64,000 bases of DNA, from NCBI RefSeq assembly GCF_018873765.1, contig NC_057917.1, forward strand, positions 54,057,464 through 54,121,463, read 5' to 3'. The stretch comes from Telopea speciosissima. Lineage: Eukaryota > Streptophyta > Magnoliopsida > Proteales > Proteaceae. The translations under genes and the position numbers were made by a program. The notes under the pieces are model-generated. The model saw only the letters and a program-made list of their open reading frames with translations. It was not told where the DNA came from and searched no databases. Positions 10,741 to 23,170 of the stretch are shown one piece after another (positions within the stretch are counted from its first letter, which is position 1; the number at the start of each line of letters is the position of its first letter).

Positions 10741-13200
10741 AATATGAGGTCTTTACACATAATTTCCAACTCGTTTGTCCGTTTTTTATGTGTGATATAT
10801 TGTTTCGAAGCTTGCAACAAGCATTACCCAATGCTGTGAGAATCAGATCTGAATTTGGCCAAGAACTTTGTTGAGGAACCTAGTGGGCAAAAGTTGTGTT
10901 GGGGGGGGGGGGGGGGAGTCGGTGGCTATTATGAATTGTTCTCACATAATTGGACAATGTTGGTTCATGAGAATTCTTACTATCGCATGAAAAACAGTCA
11001 AGAGAGTCATGTTATTAATTACCAAATAAATAAGGGTAATTTGGTCAATTTTTCATAGAATGAGTCCTTTCCTTGAGAGAAGTTTCGAGATTCATAGATG
11101 TCTGGTTGTCATCATCATCAGGGGTAACAAAATCAGGTGTCTACAATCATCGACATCCATCATTTTTAAAAATAATCCCAAAGGCTTAAAAGCTTAAACT
11201 TAATATATAATAATCAATATATATTTATATAAAATTAGGGTCGGGCTAGGTCGGATTGGGCCAAGCTCAGCCCGAGGCTTTAGCCTAGGCCCGCCTTGCA
11301 GGCTGAAAAGCCTAGCCTAGGCCTTGTCTGGCTCAGGGCGGGCTTGGGTTCACTGGGCTAAACTTACACCACTATCTTCGACTATGGACTCTACTCACTT
11401 CACTCATGCAATCTGCACTTCTACTTATTTTGAAGGGCTTAAATGCTTCAATAGTTGTTAATCGGCTAAGAAGTATTTTGAAGATTTTTTATATGAGAAA
11501 AATAACGCTAATCGGTCACATGGTTCCTGTGCCTAGACATAGGACCACACGAAATTACCGCTTAGTTCCCAATGAACTAGAAAACCCCATTCAATTAAAT
11601 GCTGGAACATGCATTCTTATTGGCCCCACGCTGATGCAAGCGCTATAGGACCAAATAGTGATCACTTGCCCTTTTTTATATTTGGAGTAGTTAATGATAT
11701 ATTTGCAAGCTTTTGTAATTATATAATGGACTTAATTGGACCTTGGTATATAAAAAGTACCAGACTTATTGATACTCTAAGACTATATCTTCATGCAGTT
11801 GTATGTAATTTCATTCTCAACTTTATTTGTTTCTAGAAGTTATCCCACTTGAACTGAATTTGAATTGAATAAAAATAGAACGAAACTAATTAAAAAAGAA
11901 AATCAAATAAAAATATAAAACTAAATCTATTTGATTTGATTTTAGTTTAATATTATGAAAATTATATATTTTCAATTTGAAAAAATATTTTCTGTGGGGT
12001 ATGTACCCTCTTGCGCTCAGATACATGAAGATAAAAATGACCACCACACCCCCATAAAGATGGTAATGACCATTTATTGATGTCATCACGTGTACTCCTA
12101 TTGGCCCTTGCATAAGCTCATAGAGAACTCTTGGTCTCTTGTCCTTTCAATTTATATATTTTTTATTCTAAACCAAACCGAAACTGAACCAAAGGACACT
12201 GCTTAAAGGACATGGGACCCAATGGGATGAGATCATGGGAGGAGGTAATGTGAGATGGAACCGCGTAACCAGGTTGTCATCGTTATGTATTTCCGCCCAT
12301 ATATTATAATTCCATAAATATTTCATATTCTGAAACCGCGTAACTAGGTTACGAGTTACGACATACGAGATACGACGACTGTCGTCTACTCTCTAATTCA
12401 AAGTTATCGTCGGAGCGCTCCGTTTTTTTTTTCTTAGAATCTTGCGGAGTGCGGGCTACGTGTATTATAGAATAAAAATGAGGACCACCCTTGTAAATCC
12501 GGTATGGAATCCGGTACCAGAACTACTAATATCCTTTCAAAGGGTATATGATTTGTTCGTGAATCCATCAGACTGGTTGGACTAGCTATTATGAAAATAT
12601 AGCTGTTGAGGATGATCTGGCTTGACAAACCGGATTGATACCGGCTGGATTTTTTTCAACCGGTTGGGGCAACTGGTCAGATTAGTTCCCATCCATGTTA
12701 GGTTGGTACAGAGCAGAATATGGCTGAGATGAGCTTTTCAAAGAAAATGCTAAGACACAGTAAAGAGACTAGCGGATTATGTTGTCTCAGGATCTATTTG
12801 GGATTATTAGTAGCCAAAGATGATCTCCCTTAATGGATTTTATAAGTTCGTTGAAAGGAGATTAGATGTATAGAAAGCTCAAAAGCTTTGACTACCAAGA
12901 TTTTGACATAAGAAAAAGAATTTTAGATTTTTTTGAACTAGTCATTCTGAACTCATCAAAATTTTTTTTTTTTTGGATAAACAGTTAGTGGTATTTTCTC
13001 TTATGGAAATTTATGTTGATGTACCTTTAAACTTGTTCAGTGATGTCACTAAAATCATACATGGGCTTATTTATTTCGTCATCATTAATTCTTTAGTTGT
13101 CATTTTGAGAAGGTTACATGTGATGTTATGGAGTTTGAAGAAGTAAAACTACTAAATTCATTTGATTTAGTTTATAAATTGGTTTTTAAAATAAAAAATA
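10741..13200. other. Gene-free stretch with repeat debris
   Basis: No supportable gene was found. A run of about 14 G lies near 10902-10916. At 11230-11360 a GC-rich patch of ggtcggg/gcccga words resembles the hAT-like repeats seen at 52.2, 55.6 and 63.4 kb. At 12000-12120 a patch resembles MITE debris. The motif aaccgcgtaac recurs near 12260 and 12333. Confidence 0.4.
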
Positions 13201-13925
13201 CGTTTTTTTTTTTTGTAAAGGAAAATTTATTGATTAGAGTATGAACAACTCATGACATCTTGATTCCAAAGTTGGATAAGCCATGGAGTGGAAATAGATC
13301 AACTCGAATCACACTCTAAAGTTGAGGCTTTCTTGGCCAATGTATCAGCTACATGGTTGATACACCTTGGAACAAAACCAAACGAACAACTTAGGAGATA
13401 GGGGATTGAGAAGCGGATATGTTGGATAACAGGTAGATCTCAATTGGAGGGATCTCGTTCTCTTCTTGGAACAAAGAGATAAGCTCCTTGCAATCAGATT
13501 CGACAAGGAGGTTCTCATAACCAACAACAATTGCTTGGAGAATCTCTGTTCTTAAGGCTATCACTTCTCCTTGTAGGACCGATAGGAAGGGGGATGGAGA
13601 TGACACAGCAACAAGGGGGTCTCCATTCCATTGCCAGATAATGAAGCTGATGCCCACAGTCTTTCCTTCTGAAGATAGAGATGCATCACAATTTAGTTTA
13701 TAGAAACCAGCCGGAGGGGTCCAAACTTGGACTGACGATGGGGTATAGTCAACTGAAGGTCTGGCTGGAGAGGCAACCTTGTAGCCTCCTTGAACTCCAT
13801 GCCCCCCTTAACCGCCAAGTTGCAGATCTCTACAAGGGAATGCTTTACTCTATTGAAGATGGAGTCATTCTTTGCTCTCCATGTATACCAGCATAGATAT
13901 GAGCTCAGAGTGATAACCCAAGATC
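13201..13925 (-). mobile_element. LINE 3' fragment (RNase H-like C-terminus)
   Basis: Read on the minus strand, frames at 13391-13657 give GISFIIWQWNGDPL, QGEVIALRTEILQAI and NLLVESDCKELISLF. These are the motifs of the RNase H-like domain (RVT_3 type) at the end of plant L1 LINE ORF2. Sequence at 13681-13900 (minus) continues upstream with WRAKNDSIFNRV, the usual linker before it. The element ends in a poly(A) visible as a T-run near 13203-13214 on the plus strand. It is 5'-truncated and frame-shifted. Confidence 0.75.
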
Positions 13926-14400
13926 CCTGTTTTTTTTATCTTTTTTAAGAATCTCTGACCATTTTCAGAGGGCTTGTCAGTCAAGTGGCCCAAATAAAAA
14001 ACACCTTACATCTTATAATAGTGAAAATAATGAAACAAAACCAATAAATTTAGAAACTGATACTATCCCGTTTCGGTGTTTCGTATTGTACCGGCCGATT
14101 AATAATGGGGATCGAGAGCTGGGTTTAGTTGCATTAACTAAAATGAGACTGTTCTGGAATTAACATCCGCGGGCGAAGGCGATCCTCTCACTAAAAATTT
14201 CTACATCCTTCTTCTTTGCGTCATTTTATCTTTCTCTTTTTTTTTCCCACCCTTCCTTTCTGACATGTTTTGTTCAACGAATCCCGCACCCTTTTCGGTC
14301 TTTCGGTCAAACTTCCGCAGTCCGCACCATGAACATACCTTTTCCTTTGGTCCTCTTCCTTTCTTTTGTCTAATTCTCTTCTGCTCTCTCTCTCTGTGAG
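13926..14400 (+). other. Upstream region of the WRKY gene
   Basis: No gene was seen. The right part (14200-14400) is pyrimidine-rich with ctctctctctgtgag, typical of sequence just upstream of or within plant leaders. No firm TATA box could be assigned. Confidence 0.35.
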
Positions 14401-15272
14401 TCTCCAGATTCTCCACGCAAAGTCCCAAACCCAGCACCGCGTCCCATATCATTATTCCTGTCTCTCACTCTCATTTGTATATCGTGTGTGTGCGCTTAAT
14501 TGTGGATGAAGCGACCGAGTTGACAGGAGTTGGTGGATCTTATTCACTCTTCAAATCGCAGGAAAATTTCGCCTTTGAGCAGAATTCAGAATTTTTAGTC
14601 AAAATTTCAATCAGGTCAGTCTATACTCTATCTTAATTCTCCTTCCTCGCAACCATGGCTTTCACTGTAGTAGACCTTATTCCAATCGTTGTTGTTCTCC
14701 ATTTTATTTTTCAAACTTTTCCTTCTCTCTTCTCAGTTTTCCCTCTCTTTTGGGTGGAGTTGTGTTTCGGTTAATGATGGTCTCTTTCGTATACCCAGAA
14801 ACGCATCAAATTATTTGATCCTCTCTCGGCCTTTTTTTTCCTATTGGATCTCAAATTTATCTGCCAAAATATTGGTTTTCGGTTTTCCTTTTCTCTCATT
14901 ATCTTAACTTTTTGATTTATTTATCAAGCTCTTTCATGCGATCTTCCAGAAAGCCATGTACTCTGATTCCTCTTACAAAACGAAATAAATGGATGCTTTG
15001 TTCATTCCATGGTAAATTTAACTCCTTATTCATGGAAAAGATATAGATGTATTCCAATGTCATGGATTGGTTTCTTTCCAGATGGGCATAATGGCATAAT
15101 TATAGCTCAACTCATTGAGCTATTGGCGTTTCTATAACTAGGGATTATGACTAATCATTCATCGTTTCCTGAATCTTGATGCCTCTAACTCATGTTTTCT
15201 ATTACCTTCAGGAATCTAATTTATTTAATAAGTCCTGAATTGAGATCGTTTTGCTGGAACATTTGAATATTC
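14401..15272 (+). promoter_or_regulatory. 5' UTR of the WRKY2-like gene with leader intron
   Basis: A leader exon ends at 14614 (caatcag then GTCAGT donor), and the sequence resumes at 15212 after an attaccttcag acceptor, 61 bases before the ATG at 15273. The intron (14615-15211) is T-rich, as plant introns are. The transcription start is not visible. Confidence 0.5.
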
Positions 15273-18200
15273 ATGGCTGGAATTGGTGATCGTGTTGCTG
15301 TCATTGGGGACTGGGCACCTCCTGACCCCAGCCCGAGAACCTTTTTCTCCACTGCCCTCAGTGCTGAGGATTTTGGTTCAAAATCATTCTCAGAGCTACA
15401 AGGAGAGAACGGCTGTGGGGGACTTTTTGGAGGAACTGACAGACAGAAAGCTGTGGTAAATAATGAAAGAGAAAATGATACAACAAGATGTGATCTTTCT
15501 TGTGATTTTTTGCCAGAGCAAGCCCAGAAGTCAAGGTCCCGTGGGGGTCTTGCCGAGAGGATGGCAACTAGGGCTGGGTTTAATGCCCCAAAAATAAACA
15601 CAGCTACTATCAGGTCGGGTAACCTATCATCATCCTCTGATGTTCGCTCTCCTTACCTAACAATTCCTCCAGGTCTCAGTCCGACCACTCTACTGGATTC
15701 TCCTGTTTTCCTTTCGAATTCTCTGGTAAGTGTGAATGTAATTCTTATTAACAGTTCCTACTTGTTTGGTTTTTCTAGTAAGAGGTCATTGATAAATAGT
15801 AACTGAACAATTCATTTCACGGGTTTCGAACTTCTCTGTGTTGAGACATTGAGTCATCATCTTCACCATATATTATCCTTATATTTGGATGAGTTGGAAT
15901 ATGAAAACACATCTTTTGCTGCAAGTGCACTCTTTCACTTGCTGGGATGGCCTTCACTTTTTGGCTTTTAATGTGAACTCCATTAAGTTTGTTGGCATGA
16001 TGGTTTATAAGTCACATTTGTCATCTGCATCGTGTTTGGGGCTTTGTTTATTAGCATGGATATGGTGTCACTGTTCTTTAGAAGATGGGCCATCACTGAT
16101 CAAGCTCACCACGTTTTCAATTAGGACTCACTATTTTTCTGTCCTTGGGAATATAAACAGAATGGACAACTGAGATGCTTTAGTTCTGATGATAGGATAA
16201 GAAAACTAATCACATTCAGAACTTAGGTTTTCGAATTCAATATTGTCTTCACAGCCATTACCGGTAAATCAGGTGCTCGAAACCTCTACAAGCTTCCTTC
16301 ATTTGCTTCTAATCAAGTGTTAATTCCTGAAGGTAGTCTTGCCTAATTTTTGTGGATTTCAGATGGATTCTGTGAGCATGAGTCAACTTTTTTTCCCCTA
16401 TGATTTGTTTTAGTGTTACATTTTGTATTTCACTTGTGGGCTTGGAAATTCTGAGAAAACTGAATACCTGTGAAGAATGTCACTTGTTACTAAAAGCATA
16501 ACCTAATCCAAGATTTGTTTCAGCTGCATGAAATTGAACTAAACAATTCCTTTGTTGCTTTAATATGTTTTGATGCGACTCTCATTAATCTTACTCCCGA
16601 GCAGATCCTAATTCGCTGCTGAAAATTTGAATCCCTAAACTCTGTGTTCAACCTGAAGCCAGTTTCATTTTTGATTTTGCTCACTATTTGTCACTTTTAG
16701 TGCTCTCAGTTTCAGTGAATCCCTTTTACATTGTCTTTTTTCTGACTTTTCCAGCATTGTCTCAATTTGCAGGCTCAGCCATCCCCAACTACTGGTAAAT
16801 TATCCTTTGCTCAAATTATTAACGGTAGGAGCTCCATGCTGATTTCAGAATCCCATGAAAGAAGTAACGATATCCCATTTGAAGAATTGAGTATTCTATC
16901 TGCTGTATTCAAGCCTCACATGGAATTGAACTCCTTGGTTTTACCTGCTGTTGCCAAAAAAGTAATCATGTGTCTTTATTTATTTATTTTTTTTTTGGAA
17001 GTTTAAATTGGAGAGAGAAAATCTTTATTCAGTATTATTGTGTTGTGAAGTGCAATTAACTGTGGATGCAAGATATTCACCCAAAAAAAAAACTGTGGAT
17101 GCAAGATGGACCTAGGGATGGCAACAGTGACAGGTTTGGGCAGGGTTCACCAAATACCAAACCTGATTAATTATTGGTCAACCCTAATCCACTCTCCTAG
17201 GAAGCTTTCTATTGTGATACTACTTTTAGAAGGTGGTGGTACCCTGGGGAGGGGTTGTTCGATCCCAAACCCTTGAACCTGCTATCCCTGAGCTATCCCA
17301 GAGTCTGACCAGACTAGATGATTGGCTGTTGTGACCACAGTCTCCTACTGATACATAGGGGTGATATAACTAATTATTTAACTGTATATAATTTTGGGTG
17401 CCTCCTCCCCCTGAAGAGAATTTAGCTTTGGTCTTTCAACTTAATGAATTGTCATTTATTCAAATTGTTTGGAAAGTTTCTAGTAATGTCAAAATGAACC
17501 AACTATGTTTCCTTCCCCCCATTGATATCAAGAGTCTTGGTTGTTGAAACCACTGAGCCATCTGGCACCCAAAAAACAAAAAACCTGAGTTGCCCCCAGG
17601 TGATCTGCTGAGGCATCTAGCGACCATGAGTCCAACAACTTGGTATTTTTGCAAGAATGATTTTTGGATTTAAGTTGACCTTTATCTTCTGACAATAGAA
17701 ACTAATTTACCTATAAATGTGATCAAATGCTAGACAAATCATCTCATGTGTAATTGAAAGAAACACACTCTGTTAATGGTTTTATGCTTTCTACATCCAG
17801 ATTATGCCTGAAACCAAGCCTCAGCAACCCGTAACAGATATCGAGGTGTCGATTCAATCAGAGAACTCGCTTCAGTTTAGAAGCCTTGAACCTGCTGAAG
17901 TTCACCCTGGGACTCAAAATGGACTTTATCGACAGTCAGAGTTTTCCATATCATGCAGTGGAAAAAATTCAAGTAGGAATCACGCATCATCTGATCCTAG
18001 GACATTTGATACTTCCAATGGTGAGACCCAACATTCTCCACCCTTTGATGAACAGCAGGATGCAAAAGGGGATCAGGGAGCAAATGGAGAATCAAGTTCC
18101 ATGGTTATTGGTGGTTCCATATCTGAAGACGGTTATAACTGGAGGAAGTATGGTCAGAAACAGGTAAAAGGAAGTGAGTATCCCCGTAGTTATTACAAGT

Positions 18201-19609
18201 GCACACATCCAAATTGCCAGGTAAAGAAGAAGGTGGAACGATCACATGAAGGTCACATTACAGAGATCATCTACAAGGGGGCGCACAATCATCCCAAGCC
18301 TCCACTAAATCGACGATCAGCTGTTGGGTCTTCTGACCCTTTTAATGAAGTGCAACTTGACACCCCCGAACAAGTTGTGCCACATGCTGCTGCTACTGAT
18401 GGTGATCCAGCATGGGCATGCATGCAGCGAGAAACTGTTGGAGGACCTGATTGGAGGTATGATAACTTAGAGGTAACATCTCCTGTATCTGCATCTGCAT
18501 CTGCATCTGTGGGTCCTGAACTCTGCGATCCTTCTACCTCCTCACAAGTGCAAGATGGTCCTCACTTTGATCATGGTGATGCTTTGGATGTCTCATCCAC
18601 TCTTTCCAACGATGATGATGAAGATGATCGAGGCACACATGGAAGTCAATCATTGGATTATGATTGTGAAGGAGATGAATCAGAGTCAAAGAGAAGGTCA
18701 CTACTACAATCTTTTAATTACTGTTGAATTCTCATGTTATGTGATCCTATAATACTTGAAAGGCAGCAATTTTGTCCGGTTTGGTTCCAGGAAGATCGAT
18801 GCTTGTACAATCGAAATGAGTGGGACCACAAGAGCTATACGTGAGCCTAGAGTTGTGGTTCAAACTACAAGCGAAGTGGACATCCTTGATGATGGGTACC
18901 GCTGGCGCAAGTATGGGCAAAAAGTCGTTAAAGGAAATCCAAATCCTAGGTATCTAGCTAGGATTTCCATTTATTTCTCATGAATTATCAGTGGTTCCAA
19001 TTAGATGGTAAATCTATAGCGAATGAGGTAATGAATTGGCCTGTTTGATGCAGGAGTTATTACAAGTGTACAAGTGCTGGATGCACAGTTCGGAAGCATG
19101 TCGAAAGGGCATCCCATGATCTTAAATCAGTGATTACCACATACGAGGGAAAGCACAACCATGATGTCCCTACAGCACGGAACAGCAGTAATGTTAACCC
19201 CAGTAGCTCAAGCACAGTACCTGCCCCAGCTGCTCAAACCCATGTCCAAAGGCCTGAGCCATCCCAAGCTCGTGACAGCATGGCAAGGTTTGGAAGACCT
19301 GCATCACTTGGTTCATTCATTCTGCCTGGAAGGCAGCAACTGGGAGTGGCACCGGACTTTTCTTTTGAACTCAATCATCCAAGCCTCGTCAATCTCACAG
19401 TTGATGGATTGGGCCCTCGCCAAGGGAAGCTGCCCGTTCTGCCTGTTTATCCGTATATGGGACAGCAGCACCAGGTGAATGGGTTTGGGACTATGATGCC
19501 TAAAGGAGAACCAAAGGAAGAGCCCCTAACAGATACTGGTCTGAACCTCTCAAATCGATCAGTTAATCACCTGATCATGAATGGGCACCCTCTTGGTCCT
19601 CAGCTGTAA
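15273..19609 (+). CDS. WRKY2: Group I WRKY transcription factor, WRKY2-like
   Basis: Five coding exons fit: 15273-15725, 16773-16961, 17801-18696, 18791-18949 and 19054-19609, giving 750 residues with consistent phases and GT-AG junctions. The N-terminus [14 protein letters not shown] and the [13 protein letters not shown] block, followed by the Ser/Pro-rich [20 protein letters not shown] (MAPK-target type) motif, are those of the WRKY2/WRKY34 clade. Two WRKY domains are intact: one near residues 323-382 ([11 protein letters not shown], zinc ligands C-x4-C...H-x-H) and one in exons 4-5 ([11 protein letters not shown], with the intron at the conserved Pro-Arg site). Such factors bind W-boxes in the nucleus; WRKY2 acts in pollen development, zygote polarity and ABA responses in Arabidopsis. 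All key residues are present and the gene looks functional. The 839-bp intron 2 holds no recognised element. Confidence 0.96.
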
Positions 19610-20050
19610 AAAGTGCGAGTAGGAAGTCTGTACATTTGCATGGTGGAAGTTTCAATCCCAAGTTTGACACTCACAACCCCCGTCTCCCCCCCCCCCCCCC
19701 TTTCAATATATTTATATATATAGCCTCTGTATGTTTTATCGAAAGGCATTCTTGCTGCTTCACTGTCGCTTCCTCGAGAAAACATGTTTTGGTGGTAAAT
19801 GTCATTTATTATGTCATCCAGTAAACTCCTAATGGATCACACAGAGCCTTGTGTAAACTTACAAAACAAATGAACCAAATATAAAAAGTAAAACTAGATA
19901 GAAATCCTTGCAGCATCACCGTGGTGGGTTCATAAAAATATGAATCATCTTCTTCTACGTTCACCGAATTTTTCTGAGCATCATAAAGAGTTTGAATCTC
20001 TTCCCTTATGGATTCAGATTTATAATGTTCTTGCTGATTTTTTTTTCAGA
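19610..20050 (+). other. 3' UTR and downstream of the WRKY2-like gene
   Basis: No coding sequence was seen. The stretch includes a C-run near 19684-19700 and AT-rich sequence. The 3' UTR presumably ends around 19.85 kb, but no clear polyadenylation signal decides it. Confidence 0.4.
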
Positions 20051-20059
20051 AATTATTAG

Positions 20060-20940
20060 GCAGACAGTGGTGTGCCTGGGTAAATCGATGGTGATTCATT
20101 TGGATTCTTCTTTGGGGCTACCCCTTATACTGCAAGGGTGAAAGTTCAATATAAACTTAAGAGGCCTGTGTGTGTCTGCAAAATTTAAAAACCGTGATGG
20201 TGTGGTGACTATGGTTCCCTTCAAGTATGAGCTTTTCTCTATATTTGTTTTATGTGGTTGATTTTATCACTCCAAGGGCTCCCCCAGAGGTAGACTCCCA
20301 CCACCAGGATCTTTTTTATTCTGATTTAACTTAATCCTCTTTATGTGAATGTTTGTGAGGACTTTTTGGGACCTCTTTGTCCCTTGGCACTGTTTCTAGC
20401 TTTGGCCCTGATGAGGGTTGAATATTGAATTGATGAATAATAATTTTGGGGCTAATGTCCCTCCTTCCCTTCTTGGTCCATCTGATATGATCAATGTGGA
20501 ACCTAGTACAGACATCTCTACTGAAGGATTGAATCTTCCCAAGTGCTTGTGGCATAAGTATGAGGATTTTTTTTATTGCAAACCTCTTTTTTGAGAAACC
20601 ATCAATGCCTTACAGACTAATTGAATTCTGTTGAGGCACCGGGAGCATCTTAGGGGCCGTTTCCTGATGGTTCGGTACCTTTCGTGAAGACGAAGAATTG
20701 TGGGGCTTTCTGTCCCAACTTAGAGCCGGAGCAGGTTCTACGTTGCAGCAATCCTTCCAAGACCGGTATTCTCTCAAAGGAGGGGATGGAGATGCAAGGT
20801 GTTCGAAGGGGGGGGGAGATTCCAAAGCTTCTCTTGATGAATCTGGCCTCCATATAGATTCTTCTCCTTTGCGTCTAGGTAGGATGCGCAAAAGGATTGA
20901 TGATGAGTCCAAAAGCTCTCTCAACTCTGAGTTTCGGGGT
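20060..20940 (+). mobile_element. LINE ORF1-like remnant (5' part of the LINE continued at 23.5 kb)
   Basis: Around 20125-20270 the plus strand encodes GATPYTARVKVQYKLKRPVC, then DGVVTMVPFKYELFS and a CG..HS-like remnant. This resembles the end of the DUF4283-type domain and the zinc knuckle of plant L1 ORF1 proteins. The rest (to about 20940) is degenerate but on the same strand as the ORF2 fragments at 23.5 kb and beyond, so it may be the front of one disrupted LINE. Confidence 0.45.
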
Positions 20941-21623
20941 GTGTTTGGTTGCGTAAATTTGTGGGAGGTTGTAATGATTCTGGATGGTTATCCACAAAGT
21001 TCATATGTGAATTCGTTATTCTGGAAAATAAACTGTTTGGTTATCATGATTTGATGACGTGAATCTTTCTGAAAAACTATTTGGTTACCCTGAGTCTGTC
21101 AGTTGGATTCATCCTGGATGTATCTGAAAAACTGTTTGGTTACCGCGAGTCTGTTAGTTGATAAAATATAAGTTTTTGAAGGGTTTTTTACAATTACCAT
21201 CCCAAAATCTTTACTATCTATTATTATCCCCCCCAAAAACTTTCAAACAACTGTTACCCTCTTCTGTTGCATACTAATAACTAACTGACCCCCACCGTTA
21301 CATTTCTGTAACGGAGAGGGTTAGTCGTGACAGTGTGCCATTGTCACGGATTTTTTAGGACCAAAATACCCTTTTGGGGTTCTGGGGTGGTAATTGTAAT
21401 AAAAAATAAAAAAAAATAAAAAAAAAACCCATCACCGTCCCTTCTCCTCCTTTTTCTTCTTCCTCCTCCGCATAAAACCAGTTTCACTGGATCAAATTCT
21501 TTCTAGAACAACCTTTACAGAAATCAAATAACAAAAATATGGAAAGAGAAATCTCTCTCCCTCTCCCTCTCCCTTAAATGATGAGATTTCGTTTAATTTC
21601 TTTTAACTCTCATGAAAAAGTAG

Positions 21624-21767
21624 ACCTACCTACCAAATCCCATTCAGCATTGAGCATCTCTTTTCTGATCCTATCTTGTAACTACTCGTCTTCCTCACTA
21701 AGTCGGTCAAATGCCCACGAAAGGGTTCGACTCAATTGGTACTCAAGAGTTTCTTCCTCATATAAAT
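21624..21767 (+). promoter_or_regulatory. Captured MYB promoter: AC element and TATA box
   Basis: At 21624-21637 the sequence acctacctaccaaa contains AC-I type elements (ACCTACC), known binding sites of phenylpropanoid R2R3-MYBs. At 21761-21767 TATAAAT lies 122 bases before the MYB ATG, a normal plant spacing. A pyrimidine-rich leader follows. The element therefore seems to have taken the promoter along with the gene. Confidence 0.5.
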
Positions 21768-21882
21768 CCTCTCGTTCCTTTGTTCCAGTACTCCTTTCCA
21801 TAAATCCTCTCTCTCTCTAATTAAAAGGGCACAAAACACATAAAAGAAGCAGCAGCAGAACACATAGAAGAGAGATAGACAG

Positions 21883-22498
21883 ATGGGTCGTTCTCCTTGC
21901 TGTGAGAAAGCCCACACCAACAAAGGTGCATGGACCAAAGAAGAAGATCAGCGCCTCATCAACTACAACAGAGCCCATGGTGAGGGCTGCTGGAGATCTC
22001 TCCCCAGAGCCGCAGGTAACCCATTTAGGATTAACCTAACCCAAATCAGCCAAGCTAGAGAACACCCATGTCGTTACTTCCTCTCTAACTCTCTTTCTCT
22101 CCATTTATGTGTGTGTTTCAGGTTTGCTGCGTTGTGGAAAGAGTTGCAGATTAAGATGGATAAATTACCTGAGGCCTGATCTCAAAAGAGGCAATTTTAC
22201 TGAAGAAGAAGACGAGCTCATCATCAAACTCCATAGTTTACTTGGAAACAAGTAATCCCCCTTCTCTTTCCTTCTCATCAATTCTTTTCGATTACACATT
22301 TAATTGAGAATCTGAAAGCACTTCCAGTATGAACTCATTTGGGACTTTTTTCAAATATTTAGATGGTCTCTAATTGCTGGTAGATTACCCGGAAGAACGG
22401 ACAATGAAATCAAGAACTATTGGAATACCCACATCAGGGTACTCCAGACGCCACTTATAGTGGGTGAGAATTTAATTGGGTTTTTCAAATGGGCCTGA
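21883..22498 (+). CDS. Truncated R2R3-MYB (subgroup 4, MYB4/MYB308-like) DNA-binding domain, transposon-captured
   Basis: Three exons (21883-22015, 22122-22251, 22363-22498) splice to an open frame of 132 residues. Introns sit at the two conserved R2R3-MYB positions with GT-AG ends. The protein begins [20 protein letters not shown], carries full R2 and R3 helices, and keeps the bHLH-contact pattern (DEL..K...L......L...R). It stops matching just after NYWNTHIR; about 20 unrelated residues follow. Subgroup-4 MYBs repress phenylpropanoid genes through a C-terminal EAR motif, which is absent here. One change in R2 (YNRAHG where the family has YIRAHG) may weaken folding. The gene lies wholly between the inverted arms of a Pack-type element. 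It could be a dead copy or a small MYB able to compete for DNA or bHLH partners. Confidence 0.8.
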
Positions 22499-22878
22499 AA
22501 AAAACCTGAATTTTCTATCGGTCCAAGGTTTTTGATTTTGGTTTGATGGCAGCCACATTTTGGGGTTGGGGTTGGGGTTGCAGAGGAGGAAGAGGAGGAA
22601 GAAGAAGAAGGAGGAGGAGGAGGAGGAGGAGAAGGGACGGTGATGGGTTTTTTTTATTTTTTTTACAATTACCACCCCAAATGGGTATTTTGGTCTTAAA
22701 AAATCCGTGACAACGGCAAACTGTCACGACTAACCCTCTCCGTTACGAAAATGTAACTGTGGGGGTTAGTTTGTTATTAGTATACAATAGAGGGAGGTAA
22801 CAGTTATTTGAAAGTTTTTTGGGGGGGGGGGGTAATAGTAGATAATAAAGATTTTGGGGTGGTAATTGTAAAAAACCC

Positions 22879-23170
22879 ATTTTTTAATTAAATTTTAGGA
22901 TTTTATATTCAATAATAGTTTGTAATTAAATATTAGTTTTTTATGTTAAATCTTAGTTTTTTTAATTAAATATTAGTTTTTTATTTAATTAAATATTGGT
23001 TTTTTATTTAATTGATTATTAGTGTTTTATTTAAAAAATATAAGCATAATATTTAATTGAAAAATGGTATTTTATTTAATAAAATATAAGATTTTATTTT
23101 GTTAACTATTAGTGTTTTATTTAATTAAATATTAGTGTTTTATTTTTAATAAAATATTAATTATTAAAAA
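22879..23170. repeat. AT-rich degenerate minisatellite
   Basis: Repeated variants of ttttatttaattaaatattagt fill this stretch on both phases. It is non-coding and directly abuts the right arm of the MYB-bearing element. Confidence 0.6.

Larger units (their letters stand above)
21181..22878. mobile_element. Pack-type DNA transposon carrying a truncated R2R3-MYB gene
   Basis: The left arm (21181-about 21472) and right arm (about 22579-22878) are inverted copies over about 290 bases. Both begin gggttttttacaattacca, pass through aacggagagggttagtcgtgac and tcacggattttt, and end in cccatcaccgtcccttctcc. The bases outside (gtttttgaa on the left, attttttaa on the right) could be a decayed 9-bp target duplication, as in Mutator-like elements, though they are low in complexity. 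Between the arms lies a host MYB promoter plus its first two exons and part of the third. No transposase is present. Confidence 0.8.

Noticed and set aside
15221-15601. 126-residue minus-strand open frame opposite WRKY2 exon 1
   Set aside because: It is the antisense shadow of a well-supported coding exon and has no recognisable domain.
17215-17650. SINE-like patches in WRKY2 intron 2 (ggttgttcgatccc; tggctcagtggtt on the minus strand)
   Set aside because: Box-like motifs are present, but I could not find a paired A and B box at the right spacing or a tail.
20331-20555. 74-residue minus-strand frame near 20.4 kb
   Set aside because: The opposite strand has LINE ORF1-like content; this frame shows no domain.
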